Origin: Paludibacteraceae bacterium
GTDB lineage: Bacteria > Bacteroidota > Bacteroidia > Bacteroidales > Paludibacteraceae
Reading direction: 5' to 3'
Length of the DNA stretch: 64,000 nt
Assembly: GCA_017471175.1 (NCBI GenBank)
Contig: JAFUVS010000015.1
Coordinates: forward strand, 62,001 to 126,000
Shown here: piece after piece, positions 7,904 through 16,499 of the stretch
Numbering within the stretch: the first letter of the stretch is position 1
Layout: each line of letters opens with the position of its first letter
Translations under genes and position numbers: made by a program
Notes under the pieces: model-generated
The model's input: the letters and a program-made list of their open reading frames with translations, nothing else
What the model was told of the DNA's origin: nothing
Database searches by the model: none

Positions 7904-9724
7904 TTAGAAGCCAAACGAGAATCCGACCATAGCGGTGAAGTTCCTGCCTTGCAAGTAGGACGGCGCAAAGGCATCGAGATAGCCTTGTGCGGAGCGGAGG
8001 ACTTCGCCTGCTTCGGCATTGGTCATTGCCTTCCCGGGGATGGTATAAACGGACGTATTATTATACCCGCGCGCGTGGTTGTAGGTCAGCTCGGCGCGCA
8101 GGAACATATTATTGAGTACCTCGTAGGTGAGTTTGGCAGCGAACTCGGTGTTACGGAAAATCTTATGGTCGAAGGGTTTTTGCTCTATGGCAGCCCCAAT
8201 GCCTTTGCGCAAGAAGCGGTATTGGTTGAAGCGTATGTCATCGGTAAACGAGAGAGCCACCCACATCCCGCGAATAGGACGGTAGGAGAGTTCGATGTAG
8301 GTACTCTGCGCATTGTCGCCCATATAGTGTCCCATCAGATAGGAATTAGAAGTATATTCAAGAGCATCAATAGAGTTGGTATAACATCCGATGTACGAGC
8401 GCATAAACTCGCCTTTCAGCGATAGTCCTTTGAGCGGCCAACCACCCCAGTCGAAGCCCACGAGATAGGAGATGGGGTTATTGGCTTTATTAGACGGACT
8501 GAAGCGCGACCATTTTATCTCGTCGGCGTAGAGCGAGGTATAGAGTTTGAGGTGCTCTACGGGACGGACGGTGATGGTGGCATAGACCTGCGAGTTCTGG
8601 TTCTGCGTGGCAATACCTTTGGTCAGCAGGTGGTCGAGTGACTTGAAGAAGGCGATAGGAATGAAATAGGCGGCTTGCGGGGTATTCTCGGCATAGACGA
8701 TGGAGTTTCCGATGGAGAAATGCACCCACTTGCAGGGCATAAAGGTGAGCATATTAGCCGCCATATACTTGCTTTGAGGACGGAAGGCCGTGTCCGTAAG
8801 CATCGTGCCGTCCTGGTTAAGTACGTTCTCTACGTAGTAGTCGTTGGGATTGCGCACATTGGATACTAACCACGCGTGGAAATAGTCGAACTGTAGCCAC
8901 CATAGGGGTGTGAGTTGCAAGCTGACTTGCGGCACGGCGGGATTGTGACCGCTCAAGATATTCGAGGCGTGGTAGGCATCGCCCCAACGCACATTCTCGC
9001 GACTCAAACTCAGGCTTCCCCACCAGTCGTAGATACTGATACCGCCTTTAGAGTCAGAGAAGTCGCCTCCGTAGTCGGCTTCCTTGTACTCTACGCCACT
9101 GAGGTTATTGAGAAATCCCGGGCGGGTGAGTTGTGCGCCGGCGCGCTTGTCGGCGGCTGTGGGGTAATACTTCTTGTTCAACCCTATCCGACCGTTGTAC
9201 GAAATGTCGCGCAGCGATCCCCATAGGCTGACGTGGTGTACGATGTCCATATTGAGTTCGGCACCCCACCAGCGTTTGAGGATAGCCCCTTTCTTGGAGG
9301 CATAGACATCCATACCGAGGATGGGACGGATTTGAAGCTTAAAGAGCTTGTTGCGGGTCATATAAGCGAACTGCGGGTCACCGAGCGAGAGGTTGAAGGT
9401 CTGGTGGTCGGTCCACTGAACATACTGCTGCCGCATCGTGTCGCGTTCGAGCGCGAACTCGTTGAGGTAGAAGGCAAGGTCTTTCTGCTGACGCTTGGAA
9501 AGGTCTTGTTCCCGTTCTTGCACCTTGACTAACATATTCGCCACTTGGCGGCGAGTATAAGGACGTGTCGCCTCGTTTATTTCAATGATGCCGTCCGTAG
9601 CCATTTCGTCTATAAAATCATAGAGCCGAGCATAGGTCAAAGGAACGGGTATGGCTTGCGCCCGAAGCGACAATGTACCTGCTAACAAAACTATTGTCAA
9701 TAGACAGAAAAGTCTATGGTTCAT
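7904..9724 (-). CDS. Outer-membrane beta-barrel protein, capsule-assembly Wzi-like
   Basis: 606 residues with a signal peptide (MNHRLFCLLTIVLLAGTLSLRAQ). After it comes 'IPVPLTYARLYDFIDEMATDGIIEINEATRPYTRRQVANML', the helical opening seen in Bacteroidota Wzi-like proteins. The remainder alternates amphipathic strands with aromatic belts ('LSLGDPQFAYMTRNKLFKLQ', 'MWVALSFTDDIRFNQYRF') and ends in a terminal phenylalanine ('AMVGFSFGF'), the usual signal for insertion by the Bam machinery. It probably sits in the outer membrane and may help attach or export surface polysaccharide. The Wzi assignment rests on general resemblance, so a different porin-like role is possible. Confidence 0.72.
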   Translation of the reverse strand: MNHRLFCLLTIVLLAGTLSLRAQAIPVPLTYARLYDFIDEMATDGIIEINEATRPYTRRQVANMLVKVQEREQDLSKRQQKDLAFYLNEFALERDTMRQQYVQWTDHQTFNLSLGDPQFAYMTRNKLFKLQIRPILGMDVYASKKGAILKRWWGAELNMDIVHHVSLWGSLRDISYNGRIGLNKKYYPTAADKRAGAQLTRPGFLNNLSGVEYKEADYGGDFSDSKGGISIYDWWGSLSLSRENVRWGDAYHASNILSGHNPAVPQVSLQLTPLWWLQFDYFHAWLVSNVRNPNDYYVENVLNQDGTMLTDTAFRPQSKYMAANMLTFMPCKWVHFSIGNSIVYAENTPQAAYFIPIAFFKSLDHLLTKGIATQNQNSQVYATITVRPVEHLKLYTSLYADEIKWSRFSPSNKANNPISYLVGFDWGGWPLKGLSLKGEFMRSYIGCYTNSIDALEYTSNSYLMGHYMGDNAQSTYIELSYRPIRGMWVALSFTDDIRFNQYRFLRKGIGAAIEQKPFDHKIFRNTEFAAKLTYEVLNNMFLRAELTYNHARGYNNTSVYTIPGKAMTNAEAGEVLRSAQGYLDAFAPSYLQGRNFTAMVGFSFGF

Positions 9725-9778
9725 AGGGGAAAATATTTTGGAAATAACACAAGAGTCAGCAACAGTCGGTGAGCCTTT

Positions 9779-10378
9779 TTACTTTTTGTATCGAGCGTTC
9801 ATACCGCTGACGATTTCGTTGGTGATGTCGTAGATGTCAGCCGCCATGAGGATATTGTCCTTGGCATTGTTGCTCATAATGATCTGGTAGCGTCCGTCTG
9901 CGTTGTAGTCTTTGAGGAAAGCAGACAGAGAGTCAGAGAGTTGGATATTTAGTTTTTGATTCTCCATCATAATGTCTTGTGCCAATTTGTTCTCCAATTC
10001 CTCGAGATCCTGCTGTTTTTTCTGCAAGCGTTGGTACTCGCTCTGTGCGCGTTCGGCACTGAGGAAGGCGTTGTTCTCGTATTTCTTTTGGAAGTCCGCC
10101 ATCTCGCTTTGGAGGGTGCGTGCGTTTTGGTTGAGTTTGAGGCGGGCATCTTCCTGCTTGCTCATCAGTTTCTCCTGCGCTTCCTGGGCGAAAGTGTAGT
10201 TAGCGAGCAGGCTATCCACATTGAGGTAAGCAATAGGCATCTGCGTGCCTTCGGCGACAGGGATAGCGGCTGATTCACTCGTTGAAGCCTTACCGGAACG
10301 GAAGGCGAACACTAAAATGCATAGCACTACGATGGCTACGGCAAAAACGATGTTGATAATGGTTTGTGTTTTATTCAT
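9779..10378 (-). CDS. OmpH/Skp-family periplasmic chaperone, membrane-anchored
   Basis: 199 residues. Residues about 7-26 form an uncleaved hydrophobic anchor (IINIVFAVAIVVLCILVFAF). The OmpH/Skp core follows: 'IAYLNVDSLLANYTFAQEAQEKLMSKQEDARLKL', a long coiled coil ('YQRLQKKQQDLEELENKLAQDI') and the closing strand 'YQIIMSNNAKDNILMAADIYDIT'. Skp-type proteins hold unfolded outer-membrane proteins in the periplasm; adjacency to a beta-barrel gene fits. A 46-nt gap to the upstream small membrane protein is filled with a TTGAGAG-type tandem repeat. Confidence 0.9.
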   Translation of the reverse strand: MNKTQTIINIVFAVAIVVLCILVFAFRSGKASTSESAAIPVAEGTQMPIAYLNVDSLLANYTFAQEAQEKLMSKQEDARLKLNQNARTLQSEMADFQKKYENNAFLSAERAQSEYQRLQKKQQDLEELENKLAQDIMMENQKLNIQLSDSLSAFLKDYNADGRYQIIMSNNAKDNILMAADIYDITNEIVSGMNARYKK

Positions 10379-10423
10379 TGTTGTTGGTTTTAGTTGAGAG
10401 TTGAGAGTTTTTAGTTTTTCCGT

Positions 10424-10636
10424 TTAGAGTTGTTTTGTATTCAGTTTTTTATAGGCTTTTTGTCGTTCTTTGAAGTCTTCCGACTGCACACAGCCGATGC
10501 CCCTTTCGTGCATAGCGGGGCTTTGGGAAAGGTGCTGCGAAGAGAATGTGCCGTTCTTTTTGAGGATAACCCTAACGGAAAGAAGTATGATTGAAAGGGC
10601 GACTAACAATATGATAATCAAAATAGATTTGAGCAT
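10424..10636 (-). CDS. Small single-pass membrane protein
   Basis: 70 residues. One N-terminal membrane helix (LKSILIIILLVALSIILLSV), then a short basic tail with 'FSSQHLSQSPAMHERGIGCVQSEDF', a pattern I have seen in small conserved Bacteroidota proteins with an 'SSHVSxSPAMRxxGIxC'-type motif. It is divergent from queF and is the first gene of the minus-strand run toward the OmpH gene. Function unknown. Confidence 0.7.
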   Translation of the reverse strand: MLKSILIIILLVALSIILLSVRVILKKNGTFSSQHLSQSPAMHERGIGCVQSEDFKERQKAYKKLNTKQL

Positions 10637-10758
10637 ACTTACTTTTTTATACTATCATTGATTTGCTGTTAGGCTTATTCGTTTGTTTTGCCGAAAGCCA
10701 CAACAAGCGCACAAAAATACGGCATTTATTCGGATTATCCGCAACAATTCGTAAAGAT

Positions 10759-10789
10759 TTTGCATTTTCTGTTTTTCGGTGTATCTTTG
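10759..10789 (+). promoter_or_regulatory. Bacteroidota-type promoter of the que operon
   Basis: TTTG (10759-10762), 19 nt, TATCTTTG (10782-10789): an exact match to the TTTG-N19/21-TAnnTTTG consensus. The queF ATG is 48 nt downstream. The short leader shows no obvious preQ1 riboswitch. Confidence 0.8.
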
Positions 10790-10837
10790 CGGCGCAAAAA
10801 ACAGAATAGCCATTAAGAAAAAACGAAACGGAAAACT

Positions 10838-11308
10838 ATGCGCAGCGAAAAAGAATTGGAAGGGGTAACGCTATTGGGCAATCAGCATACCCAATATGCG
10901 AGCAACTATGACCCTACCCTATTGGAAACATTTGTCAATAAACATCCCGAAAACGATTATGTGGTGACGTTGGACTGCCCCGAGTTCACTTCGCTTTGTC
11001 CGAAGACGGGTCAGCCGGATTTCGGCAGAATCGTAATACGTTATATCCCCGATGAGAAGATGGTGGAATCGAAGTCGCTGAAATTGTACTTGTTCTCATT
11101 CCGCAACCACGGGGATTTTCACGAGGATTGCGTCAATATCATAATGAAAGACTTGGTCAAACTGATGCAGCCTCGCTATATCGAAGTGCAAGGTATCTTC
11201 AACCCGCGCGGGGGGATACGTATATTGCCGTTTGCTTCCTATTCGGACGAGGCACACGAAGTGTTGCGGCAACAGCGAATGGCAGCGCAACTTTCTGAGA
11301 GGCTGTAA
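10838..11308 (+). CDS. queF: NADPH-dependent 7-cyano-7-deazaguanine (preQ0) reductase
   Basis: 156 residues, the length of the short single-domain QueF type. It reduces the nitrile of preQ0 to the amine preQ1 in queuosine biosynthesis. The active-site cysteine Cys54 and Asp61 lie in '[17 protein letters not shown]'; the NADPH-binding QueF motif '[16 protein letters not shown]' is intact, as is 'FHEDCVN'. First gene of a four-gene queuosine operon with its own promoter; queC begins 19 nt downstream. Confidence 0.97.
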   Translation: MRSEKELEGVTLLGNQHTQYASNYDPTLLETFVNKHPENDYVVTLDCPEFTSLCPKTGQPDFGRIVIRYIPDEKMVESKSLKLYLFSFRNHGDFHEDCVNIIMKDLVKLMQPRYIEVQGIFNPRGGIRILPFASYSDEAHEVLRQQRMAAQLSERL

Positions 11309-11327
11309 CTTTCAATTTTCAACTACT

Positions 11328-11981
11328 ATGAAGGATTGTTTATTGGTATTATCCGGCGGATTGGATTCGACCACGATGCTGTATGAATACAAGGAGCGCA
11401 TCGCTTTGTGCGTATCGTTCCATTATGGTAGCAACCACAATGACAAGGAGTTACACTTTGCTTCGCTGCATTGCGAGCGGCTTCATATTCCCCATCGCAT
11501 CATCCGTCTGCCATTCTTCAAGGAGTTGTTCCGCTCATCGCTGTTACAAGGCGACAGTGCCGTGCCGGAGGGTAATTACGATGAGCAGAATATGCGCTCA
11601 ACGGTGGTTCCCTTCCGCAACGGCATCATGCTGAGCATCGCAGCGGGAATGGCTGAAAATGAGGGTCTGCAGTACGTAATGCTTGCCAATCATGCGGGCG
11701 ACCACAGTATCTATCCCGACTGCCGTCCCGCTTTTGTGGAAGCGATGGACAAGGCGGTGGAAGCAGGAACGTACAACGGTGTCAGGTTGCTCACTCCTTA
11801 TACTTTATTGAGTAAAGCGGACATAGCGCGCAAGGGGAAAGCGATGGATTTGGATTACAGCGAGACGTGGAGCTGCTATCGCGGGGGCGAGCACCATTGC
11901 GGCAAATGCGGCACGTGCCGCGAACGCCGTGAAGCTCTGCAAGAAGCAGGGATAGAAGACAAGACACAGTACGAAGAATAA
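11328..11981 (+). CDS. queC: 7-cyano-7-deazaguanine synthase
   Basis: 217 residues from ATG 11328 (an earlier in-frame reading would overlap queF and lacks homology). It makes preQ0 from 7-carboxy-7-deazaguanine with ATP and ammonia. The PP-loop 'VLSGGLDSTT' is at the N-terminus, and the zinc site is at the C-terminus in 'CYRGGEHHCGKCGTCRERREA'. 'VPFRNGIMLSIAAGMAE' and 'DCRPAFVEAMDKAV' are family blocks. It follows queF after a short spacer with a TTTCAA-type repeat. Confidence 0.97.
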   Translation: MKDCLLVLSGGLDSTTMLYEYKERIALCVSFHYGSNHNDKELHFASLHCERLHIPHRIIRLPFFKELFRSSLLQGDSAVPEGNYDEQNMRSTVVPFRNGIMLSIAAGMAENEGLQYVMLANHAGDHSIYPDCRPAFVEAMDKAVEAGTYNGVRLLTPYTLLSKADIARKGKAMDLDYSETWSCYRGGEHHCGKCGTCRERREALQEAGIEDKTQYEE

Positions 11982-12018
11982 GAGGTAAAAACATTCTAAA
12001 AAATAACGATAAATAAAT

Positions 12019-12351
12019 ATGTATTACGTAGAAAAGACGATTGAGATTTCGGCGGCACATAATCTGATGCTCAGTTACGAGAGCAAATGCGAGTCGCTGC
12101 ACGGTCATAACTGGGAAATCAAGGTATATTGCCGTGCCAAGGAACTGAACCAAGACGGTATGGTAACCGACTTCACCATCATTAAACGCATCGTCAAAGA
12201 CGCATTCGACCATAAGTACATCAATGAGGTGATGGACGTTAATCCGAGTGCGGAGAACATGGCGCGCTGGATATGCGACCGCGTGGAGAACTGCTACAAA
12301 GTGAGCGTACAAGAAAGTACCGGCAGCATCGCTATCTATGAGCGCGATTAA
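12019..12351 (+). CDS. queD: 6-carboxytetrahydropterin synthase
   Basis: 110 residues, the short QueD type. It converts 7,8-dihydroneopterin triphosphate to 6-carboxy-5,6,7,8-tetrahydropterin. Zinc ligands His14, His28 and His30 ('SAAHNL', 'LHGHNW') and catalytic Cys24 ('SKCESLHGH') are visible; 'DFTIIKRIVKDAFDHKYIN' supplies the second active-site region. Third gene of the que operon, 37 nt after queC. Confidence 0.97.
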   Translation: MYYVEKTIEISAAHNLMLSYESKCESLHGHNWEIKVYCRAKELNQDGMVTDFTIIKRIVKDAFDHKYINEVMDVNPSAENMARWICDRVENCYKVSVQESTGSIAIYERD

Positions 12352-12388
12352 GAAACTGCGTGGATGGGCGCGACTTACCTGCTAACTG

Positions 12389-13087
12389 ATGGAAACAACT
12401 AAAACATACCGCATCAAGGAAATCTTCTATTCGCTGCAAGGGGAGGGGTTTCATACGGGCAGAGCGGCAGTTTTTGTGCGTTTTGCGGGCTGTAACCTGC
12501 GCTGTCCGTTCTGCGATACGGACTTCTCGGGCGGCGAGGAGATGACGCGAGAGGAAATTATTTCACGAGCATTGGCTGCCGTTACTTCCTCATCAATATA
12601 TGCACCTAATCAGTTAGCCGATTGCTCTGAGATTGAGACCAAGACAGACGATGTTTCCCTTGCTCTTTCCGAGCGAATGCTTCTTGTTCTGACAGGCGGC
12701 GAGCCGTCCTTGCAGGCAGACGAGGCATTGGTGGATGCGCTGCACGAAGTGGGATTTTATATTGCTATTGAAACGAACGGCACTCACACATTGCCCGCAG
12801 GGATTGATTGGATAACCTGTTCGCCGAAGGATGCGCCGGTGGTGTTGAGCAGAGCGGACGAGGTGAAAGTGGTGTATTGCGGGCAGGATGTGGAAGAATG
12901 GTACGGGAAGTTGAAGGCACAGCACTATTTTCTGCAACCTTGCGACCTACGTTTTGAAAGCCGGTCTTCGGGGTCCGATGAGGGTTTGCAATCATATTCA
13001 ACTATTTCAGAAACAATTGCATATATTCTTACGCATCCGCATTGGCAACTTTCTATGCAAATGCACAAAGTAGCGGGAATCCGCTGA
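12389..13087 (+). CDS. queE: 7-carboxy-7-deazaguanine synthase (radical SAM)
   Basis: 232 residues. It rearranges the QueD product to 7-carboxy-7-deazaguanine. The N-terminal 'EIFYSLQGEG' and the 4Fe-4S site with CX3CX2C spacing (Cys35, Cys39, Cys42 in 'GCNLRCPFC') identify it. It is longer than minimal QueE proteins because of two low-conservation stretches, about residues 60-90 ('AVTSSSIYAPNQL...') and about 188-205 ('FESRSSGSDEGLQ'), the second interrupting the usual 'LQPC...ETIxYI' segment. The C-terminal 'QLSMQMHKVAGIR' is typical. It closes the que operon. Confidence 0.95.
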   Translation: METTKTYRIKEIFYSLQGEGFHTGRAAVFVRFAGCNLRCPFCDTDFSGGEEMTREEIISRALAAVTSSSIYAPNQLADCSEIETKTDDVSLALSERMLLVLTGGEPSLQADEALVDALHEVGFYIAIETNGTHTLPAGIDWITCSPKDAPVVLSRADEVKVVYCGQDVEEWYGKLKAQHYFLQPCDLRFESRSSGSDEGLQSYSTISETIAYILTHPHWQLSMQMHKVAGIR

Positions 13088-13101
13088 AAAAGAAGCAAGT
13101 A

Positions 13102-13132
13102 TTGTATGCCTACGATAAAGGTATTACCTTTG
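13102..13132 (+). promoter_or_regulatory. Bacteroidota-type promoter of pfp
   Basis: TTG (13102-13104), 20 nt, TACCTTTG (13125-13132). The pfp ATG is at 13187, giving a leader of about 50 nt. Confidence 0.7.
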
Positions 13133-13186
13133 CGGCGTTCGTGCAAAAACTAAATAACGATACAAACTAATAAAACAATAAAAGCG

Positions 13187-14851
13187 ATGAAAGAATCAGC
13201 ATTACAAATAGCGCATCGGGGTTATCAACCAAAGATGCCGAGTGCCCTGCGGGGCGACGTATGCCTCAAAGAAGGCGAAAAGACACAATCCGTAGCCGAC
13301 CAAGAGGCTATCAAAGAGTTGTTCCCCAATACATACGGCATGCCCGTTGTGGAATTAGTGAATGCAGGTTGCTGCTGCGAGGGGAAAGAATGTACGTGCG
13401 GATGCGGAGAAGGAAAAGAATGTACGTGCGAGAAGGATATGGCTCGTAATGTGGGCGTTATACTGAGCGGCGGACAGGCTCCGGGCGGTCATAACGTGAT
13501 TTCGGGTCTGTATGACGGGCTGAAACGGATGAACCAAGCGAGCAAGTTGTACGGTTTCTTGGGCGGTCCGAGCGGGCTGATAGAGGGCAAGTATATGGAA
13601 CTGACGGGCGAGATCATCGACCAATACAGGAACACGGGCGGATTTGACATCATCGGTTCGGGACGCACCAAATTAGAAGAGACGTGGCAGTTTGACAAAG
13701 GTATCGAAGTATGCAAGCAGTTGGGAATAAGTGCCATCGTTATCATCGGCGGCGACGACTCGAACACGAACGCGTGTGTATTGGCGGAATACTACCTGCA
13801 AAAACAGTGCGGTATACAAGTCATCGGTTGCCCGAAGACGATAGACGGCGACCTGAAAAACAAGATGATAGAGACTTCCTTCGGTTTTGACACCGCCTGC
13901 AAGGTGTATAGCGAACTGATCGGCAATATCCAGCGCGATGCGAACTCGGCGAAGAAATACTGGCACTTCATCCGCCTGATGGGCAGAAGTGCGAGCCATA
14001 TTGCATTGGAGTGCGCATTGCAGACGCAACCGAACATCTGCATCGTGTCGGAGGAAGTGGAAGCCAAACAGATGACACTGAACGACATCGTGGAAGAAAT
14101 TGCGCGCGTGGTAGCCGCTCGCGCTGAGAAAGGGCTGAACTTCGGTACGGTATTGGTGCCGGAAGGACTGATAGAGTTCATACCCGCTATGCGCTCGCTG
14201 ATACAAGAGCTGAACGACCTGCTGGCAGGCGGTAAGGAGTTCGATGTGAACGGGTTGAGCGCGGGAGCAAAAGCGTTGTACGAGTCGCTTCCGACCGCGA
14301 TAGCCAAGCAACTGACGATGGACAGAGACCCGCACGGGAACGTGCAAGTGAGCCTCATCGAAACAGAGAAACTGCTCATCGAAATGGTGGGCAAACGGTT
14401 GGCAGAGATGAAAGCCGCCGGTCAATACAAGGGCAAGTTTGCTACGCAGCACCACTTCTTCGGCTATGAGGGACGCTGCGCCGTGCCGTCGAACTTCGAT
14501 GCCGACTACTGCTACAGCCTCGGTCAGACCGCTTCGCAACTGATACAGGGCGGCAAGACAGGCTATATGGCTACGGTTAGGAACCTGACCCGTCCCGCAG
14601 AAGAATGGATAGCCGGCGGCGTACCCATCACAATGATGATGAATATGGAACGCCGAAACGGCAAGATGAAACCCGTGATACAGAAAGCGTTAGTGGACTT
14701 GAACGGCAAACCTTACCAATACTTGGTTGCGCACCGCGAGGAATGGGCTTTGTCCACCGACACGTATATCTTCCCCGGCCCGATTCAGTACTACGGACCA
14801 GCAGAGGTATGCGACCAGCCGACCATCACCCTCAAATTAGAACACGAATAG
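13187..14851 (+). CDS. pfp: PPi-dependent 6-phosphofructokinase with cysteine-rich insert
   Basis: 554 residues, the long PPi-dependent PFK type. It interconverts fructose-6-phosphate and fructose-1,6-bisphosphate using pyrophosphate. '[18 protein letters not shown]' binds phosphate; '[11 protein letters not shown]' (second Asp rather than Gly) marks PPi specificity; 'PKTIDGDL' holds the catalytic Asp; '[10 protein letters not shown]' is the sugar-phosphate segment. Residues 62-81 carry eight cysteines (62, 63, 64, 69, 71, 73, 79, 81) in a repeated GxGKECTC pattern. The remembered Bacteroides homologues have a short Cys-free linker here. The insert lies just before the N-terminal beta strand of the Rossmann core. 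Its DNA contains a 30-nt tandem duplication (see 13382-13431). Confidence 0.95.
   Translation: MKESALQIAHRGYQPKMPSALRGDVCLKEGEKTQSVADQEAIKELFPNTYGMPVVELVNAGCCCEGKECTCGCGEGKECTCEKDMARNVGVILSGGQAPGGHNVISGLYDGLKRMNQASKLYGFLGGPSGLIEGKYMELTGEIIDQYRNTGGFDIIGSGRTKLEETWQFDKGIEVCKQLGISAIVIIGGDDSNTNACVLAEYYLQKQCGIQVIGCPKTIDGDLKNKMIETSFGFDTACKVYSELIGNIQRDANSAKKYWHFIRLMGRSASHIALECALQTQPNICIVSEEVEAKQMTLNDIVEEIARVVAARAEKGLNFGTVLVPEGLIEFIPAMRSLIQELNDLLAGGKEFDVNGLSAGAKALYESLPTAIAKQLTMDRDPHGNVQVSLIETEKLLIEMVGKRLAEMKAAGQYKGKFATQHHFFGYEGRCAVPSNFDADYCYSLGQTASQLIQGGKTGYMATVRNLTRPAEEWIAGGVPITMMMNMERRNGKMKPVIQKALVDLNGKPYQYLVAHREEWALSTDTYIFPGPIQYYGPAEVCDQPTITLKLEHE
13382..13431. repeat. 30-nt tandem duplication inside pfp
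   Basis: The block GAATGTACGTGCG occurs at 13388 and again 30 nt later at 13418, with similar flanks (GGGAAA / GGAAAA). In frame it encodes two GKECTC units of the cysteine-rich insert, suggesting the insert grew by slippage duplication. Confidence 0.75.
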
Positions 14852-14859
14852 GCTGATTG

Positions 14860-15591
14860 ATGCGTTGGGTTCGATGTATCGCATTGATAGCCTTGATGTC
14901 AGCAGGCTGTCTGTCGGTGGCTGCACCCACTGACAGACAGCTATACGAAGCCTATCTGAAGGGCGAAATGGACGAATGGGTGCACTATATTGACGGCGTG
15001 AACCAAGAGACGAGCAATGCGAAAGAACGCGAACGTGTGTTAGTGTATGAATACGGGTTAGTGCCTTACCTGTGGTCCATAGGCGATACAGCCGCCTGCC
15101 GAAAAGCCAATCAGCGATACAAAGGACATATAGCAAGGGCAGAAGGATGGCTGAAAGAAGCAGATTATTTGGCACATAGCAGTGCAGGTGCAATTTATTC
15201 GTTTCTGCTGAAAGAGGTTGGCTTGAGCGGTGCTGTGAACGGTATGCGATACAGTAAAGCCGCCGTGCAAGCCGATAGTGTCAGCCCGTTGGCACTATAT
15301 ATGCGAGGCAACGTGTATTTTCACTATCCGAGGATAGCAGGCGGAAACAAAAAGAAAGCATTGGCTTGCTACCAAAGGGCAGAAAAGATAATGGAGAACG
15401 ATACGAGTTATCGCTACCATTGGATGTATGCGGCAGTGCAATTAGTTGTGGTTCAATGCTATGACAAGACAGGCGAAAAAGAAAAAGCCATCGAACAATG
15501 CCGCAAGATCCTGCGATTGCACCCCCAATTTGCATACGTAAAGACGTATCTACCTACCCTATCAGAAAGAGAAAAGAATGGCAAAGATTAA
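14860..15591 (+). CDS. TPR-type exported protein
   Basis: 243 residues from ATG 14860, 8 nt after pfp. Signal peptide about 1-22 (MRWVRCIALIALMSAGCLSVAA; the Cys could be a lipobox-like position but the -3 to -1 residues are SAG, so lipid attachment is possible). The body is helical with TPR pairs ('ALYMRGNVYFHYPRIAGGNKKKALACYQRAEKI', 'VVVQCYDKTGEKEKAIEQCRKILRLHP'). It overlaps umuD by 14 nt. Role unknown; the operon position between pfp and umuD does not clarify it. Confidence 0.75.
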   Translation: MRWVRCIALIALMSAGCLSVAAPTDRQLYEAYLKGEMDEWVHYIDGVNQETSNAKERERVLVYEYGLVPYLWSIGDTAACRKANQRYKGHIARAEGWLKEADYLAHSSAGAIYSFLLKEVGLSGAVNGMRYSKAAVQADSVSPLALYMRGNVYFHYPRIAGGNKKKALACYQRAEKIMENDTSYRYHWMYAAVQLVVVQCYDKTGEKEKAIEQCRKILRLHPQFAYVKTYLPTLSEREKNGKD

Positions 15592-16012
15592 CGGACTGAC
15601 AGCCGCCGAGCAAGCGGGTTTGGAATTAGAATTCGCAGAGGAGATTCACGCGGGCTTTCCGTCTCCGGCGGCAGAACATGCAGGCGAACGGATTGATATA
15701 GTGCGCGAAATGAGCCGACACCCGGAGACAACGTTTTACGCTATGGTGAGCGGCGAGAGTATGCGCGATGCGGGACTTCAAGACGGGGATATCATCGTGA
15801 TAGACAAGTCGTTGGAGCCAAAGAACGGAGACATCATCGTAGCCGCTATTGACGGGGAGTTCACCATTAAGGAGTTCCGAATGGATGGTTCCGGTCAGTT
15901 TGCGTGGCTCATTCCTCATAACGAAGATTATCAACCGATAAGGGTGACACAAGAAGACAATTTTTCGGTTTGGGGCGTAGTAACGCACTGCATCCACAAG
16001 ACGAGACGGTGA
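15578..16012 (+). CDS. umuD: UmuD-type translesion polymerase subunit (S24 self-cleaving protease)
   Basis: 144 residues. The self-cleavage site is the Ala25-Gly26 bond in 'HAGFPSPAA', equivalent to CG-FPSPA of E. coli UmuD. The Ser61 nucleophile in 'SGESMRDAG' and Lys98 in 'DGEFTIKEF' form the dyad. No DNA-binding domain is present, so it is UmuD and not LexA. In the SOS response, RecA-stimulated cleavage produces UmuD', which joins UmuC as Pol V. Its start overlaps the preceding TPR gene. Unusually, an rSAM/lipoprotein pair separates it from umuC. Confidence 0.93.
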   Translation: MAKINGLTAAEQAGLELEFAEEIHAGFPSPAAEHAGERIDIVREMSRHPETTFYAMVSGESMRDAGLQDGDIIVIDKSLEPKNGDIIVAAIDGEFTIKEFRMDGSGQFAWLIPHNEDYQPIRVTQEDNFSVWGVVTHCIHKTRR

Positions 16013-16052
16013 AAAAAATTCTTTCTTTCGGACAATCTAAATTCTTATACCT

Positions 16053-16496
16053 ATGAAAATTAAAGTGCTTAACAAGATCAATGCAGTTATAGCTTTTTTG
16101 CTGAGCGTGTTAGGGTTCAGCAGCTGCGATTTTACAAAGAAATACGGTGTTCCCGATGAGATACGGAGTATGTACGGAACTCCTTACGCCTATATAGAGG
16201 CTACCGGTAAAGTATCCAATGAGCAGAACGAACCCGTCAGCAGTGCGCGCGTGACGCTGATGGATTCGTATAGTATTGATAGTTACACGGATAAAGACGG
16301 CATCTATACGATTCGCGTAACCAATGAACTTCCCAAGGACTCAATCAGTATCGTTGTCAATGACACGAACGGCGTGTATGAATCGGATTCAGTGCGCATC
16401 AAAGTGGATTATGACCGCAGCGATGCCAAGGAACACAATGACTTCTATGAGGGAAAAGCTTCTATATATCAAGATTTTCAGTTGAAGAAAAAATAA
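16053..16496 (+). CDS. Putative lipoprotein of the rSAM/lipoprotein system
   Basis: 147 residues. Lipobox 'GFSSC' with Cys25 after a hydrophobic N-terminus. Conserved 'MYGTPYAYIEATGKV' follows, then a carboxypeptidase-regulatory-like beta sandwich ('EPVSSARVTLMDSYSIDSYTDKDGIYTIRV'). Haft-type families describe exactly such lipoproteins always paired with one radical SAM enzyme; that enzyme is the next gene, starting 3 nt after this stop. The lipoprotein is presumed to be the substrate of the enzyme; the modification is not known. Located between umuD and umuC. Confidence 0.85.
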   Translation: MKIKVLNKINAVIAFLLSVLGFSSCDFTKKYGVPDEIRSMYGTPYAYIEATGKVSNEQNEPVSSARVTLMDSYSIDSYTDKDGIYTIRVTNELPKDSISIVVNDTNGVYESDSVRIKVDYDRSDAKEHNDFYEGKASIYQDFQLKKK

Positions 16497-16499
16497 GTG

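Noticed and set aside
10790-10837. preQ1 riboswitch before queF
   Set aside because: The 48-nt leader after the promoter shows no convincing hairpin plus A-rich tail arrangement.
13673-14539. Minus-strand frame of 288 codons inside pfp
   Set aside because: Shadow of pfp; histidine/arginine-rich low-quality sequence without any domain.
15578-16012. LexA repressor
   Set aside because: No N-terminal helix-turn-helix domain; length and cleavage segment are those of UmuD.
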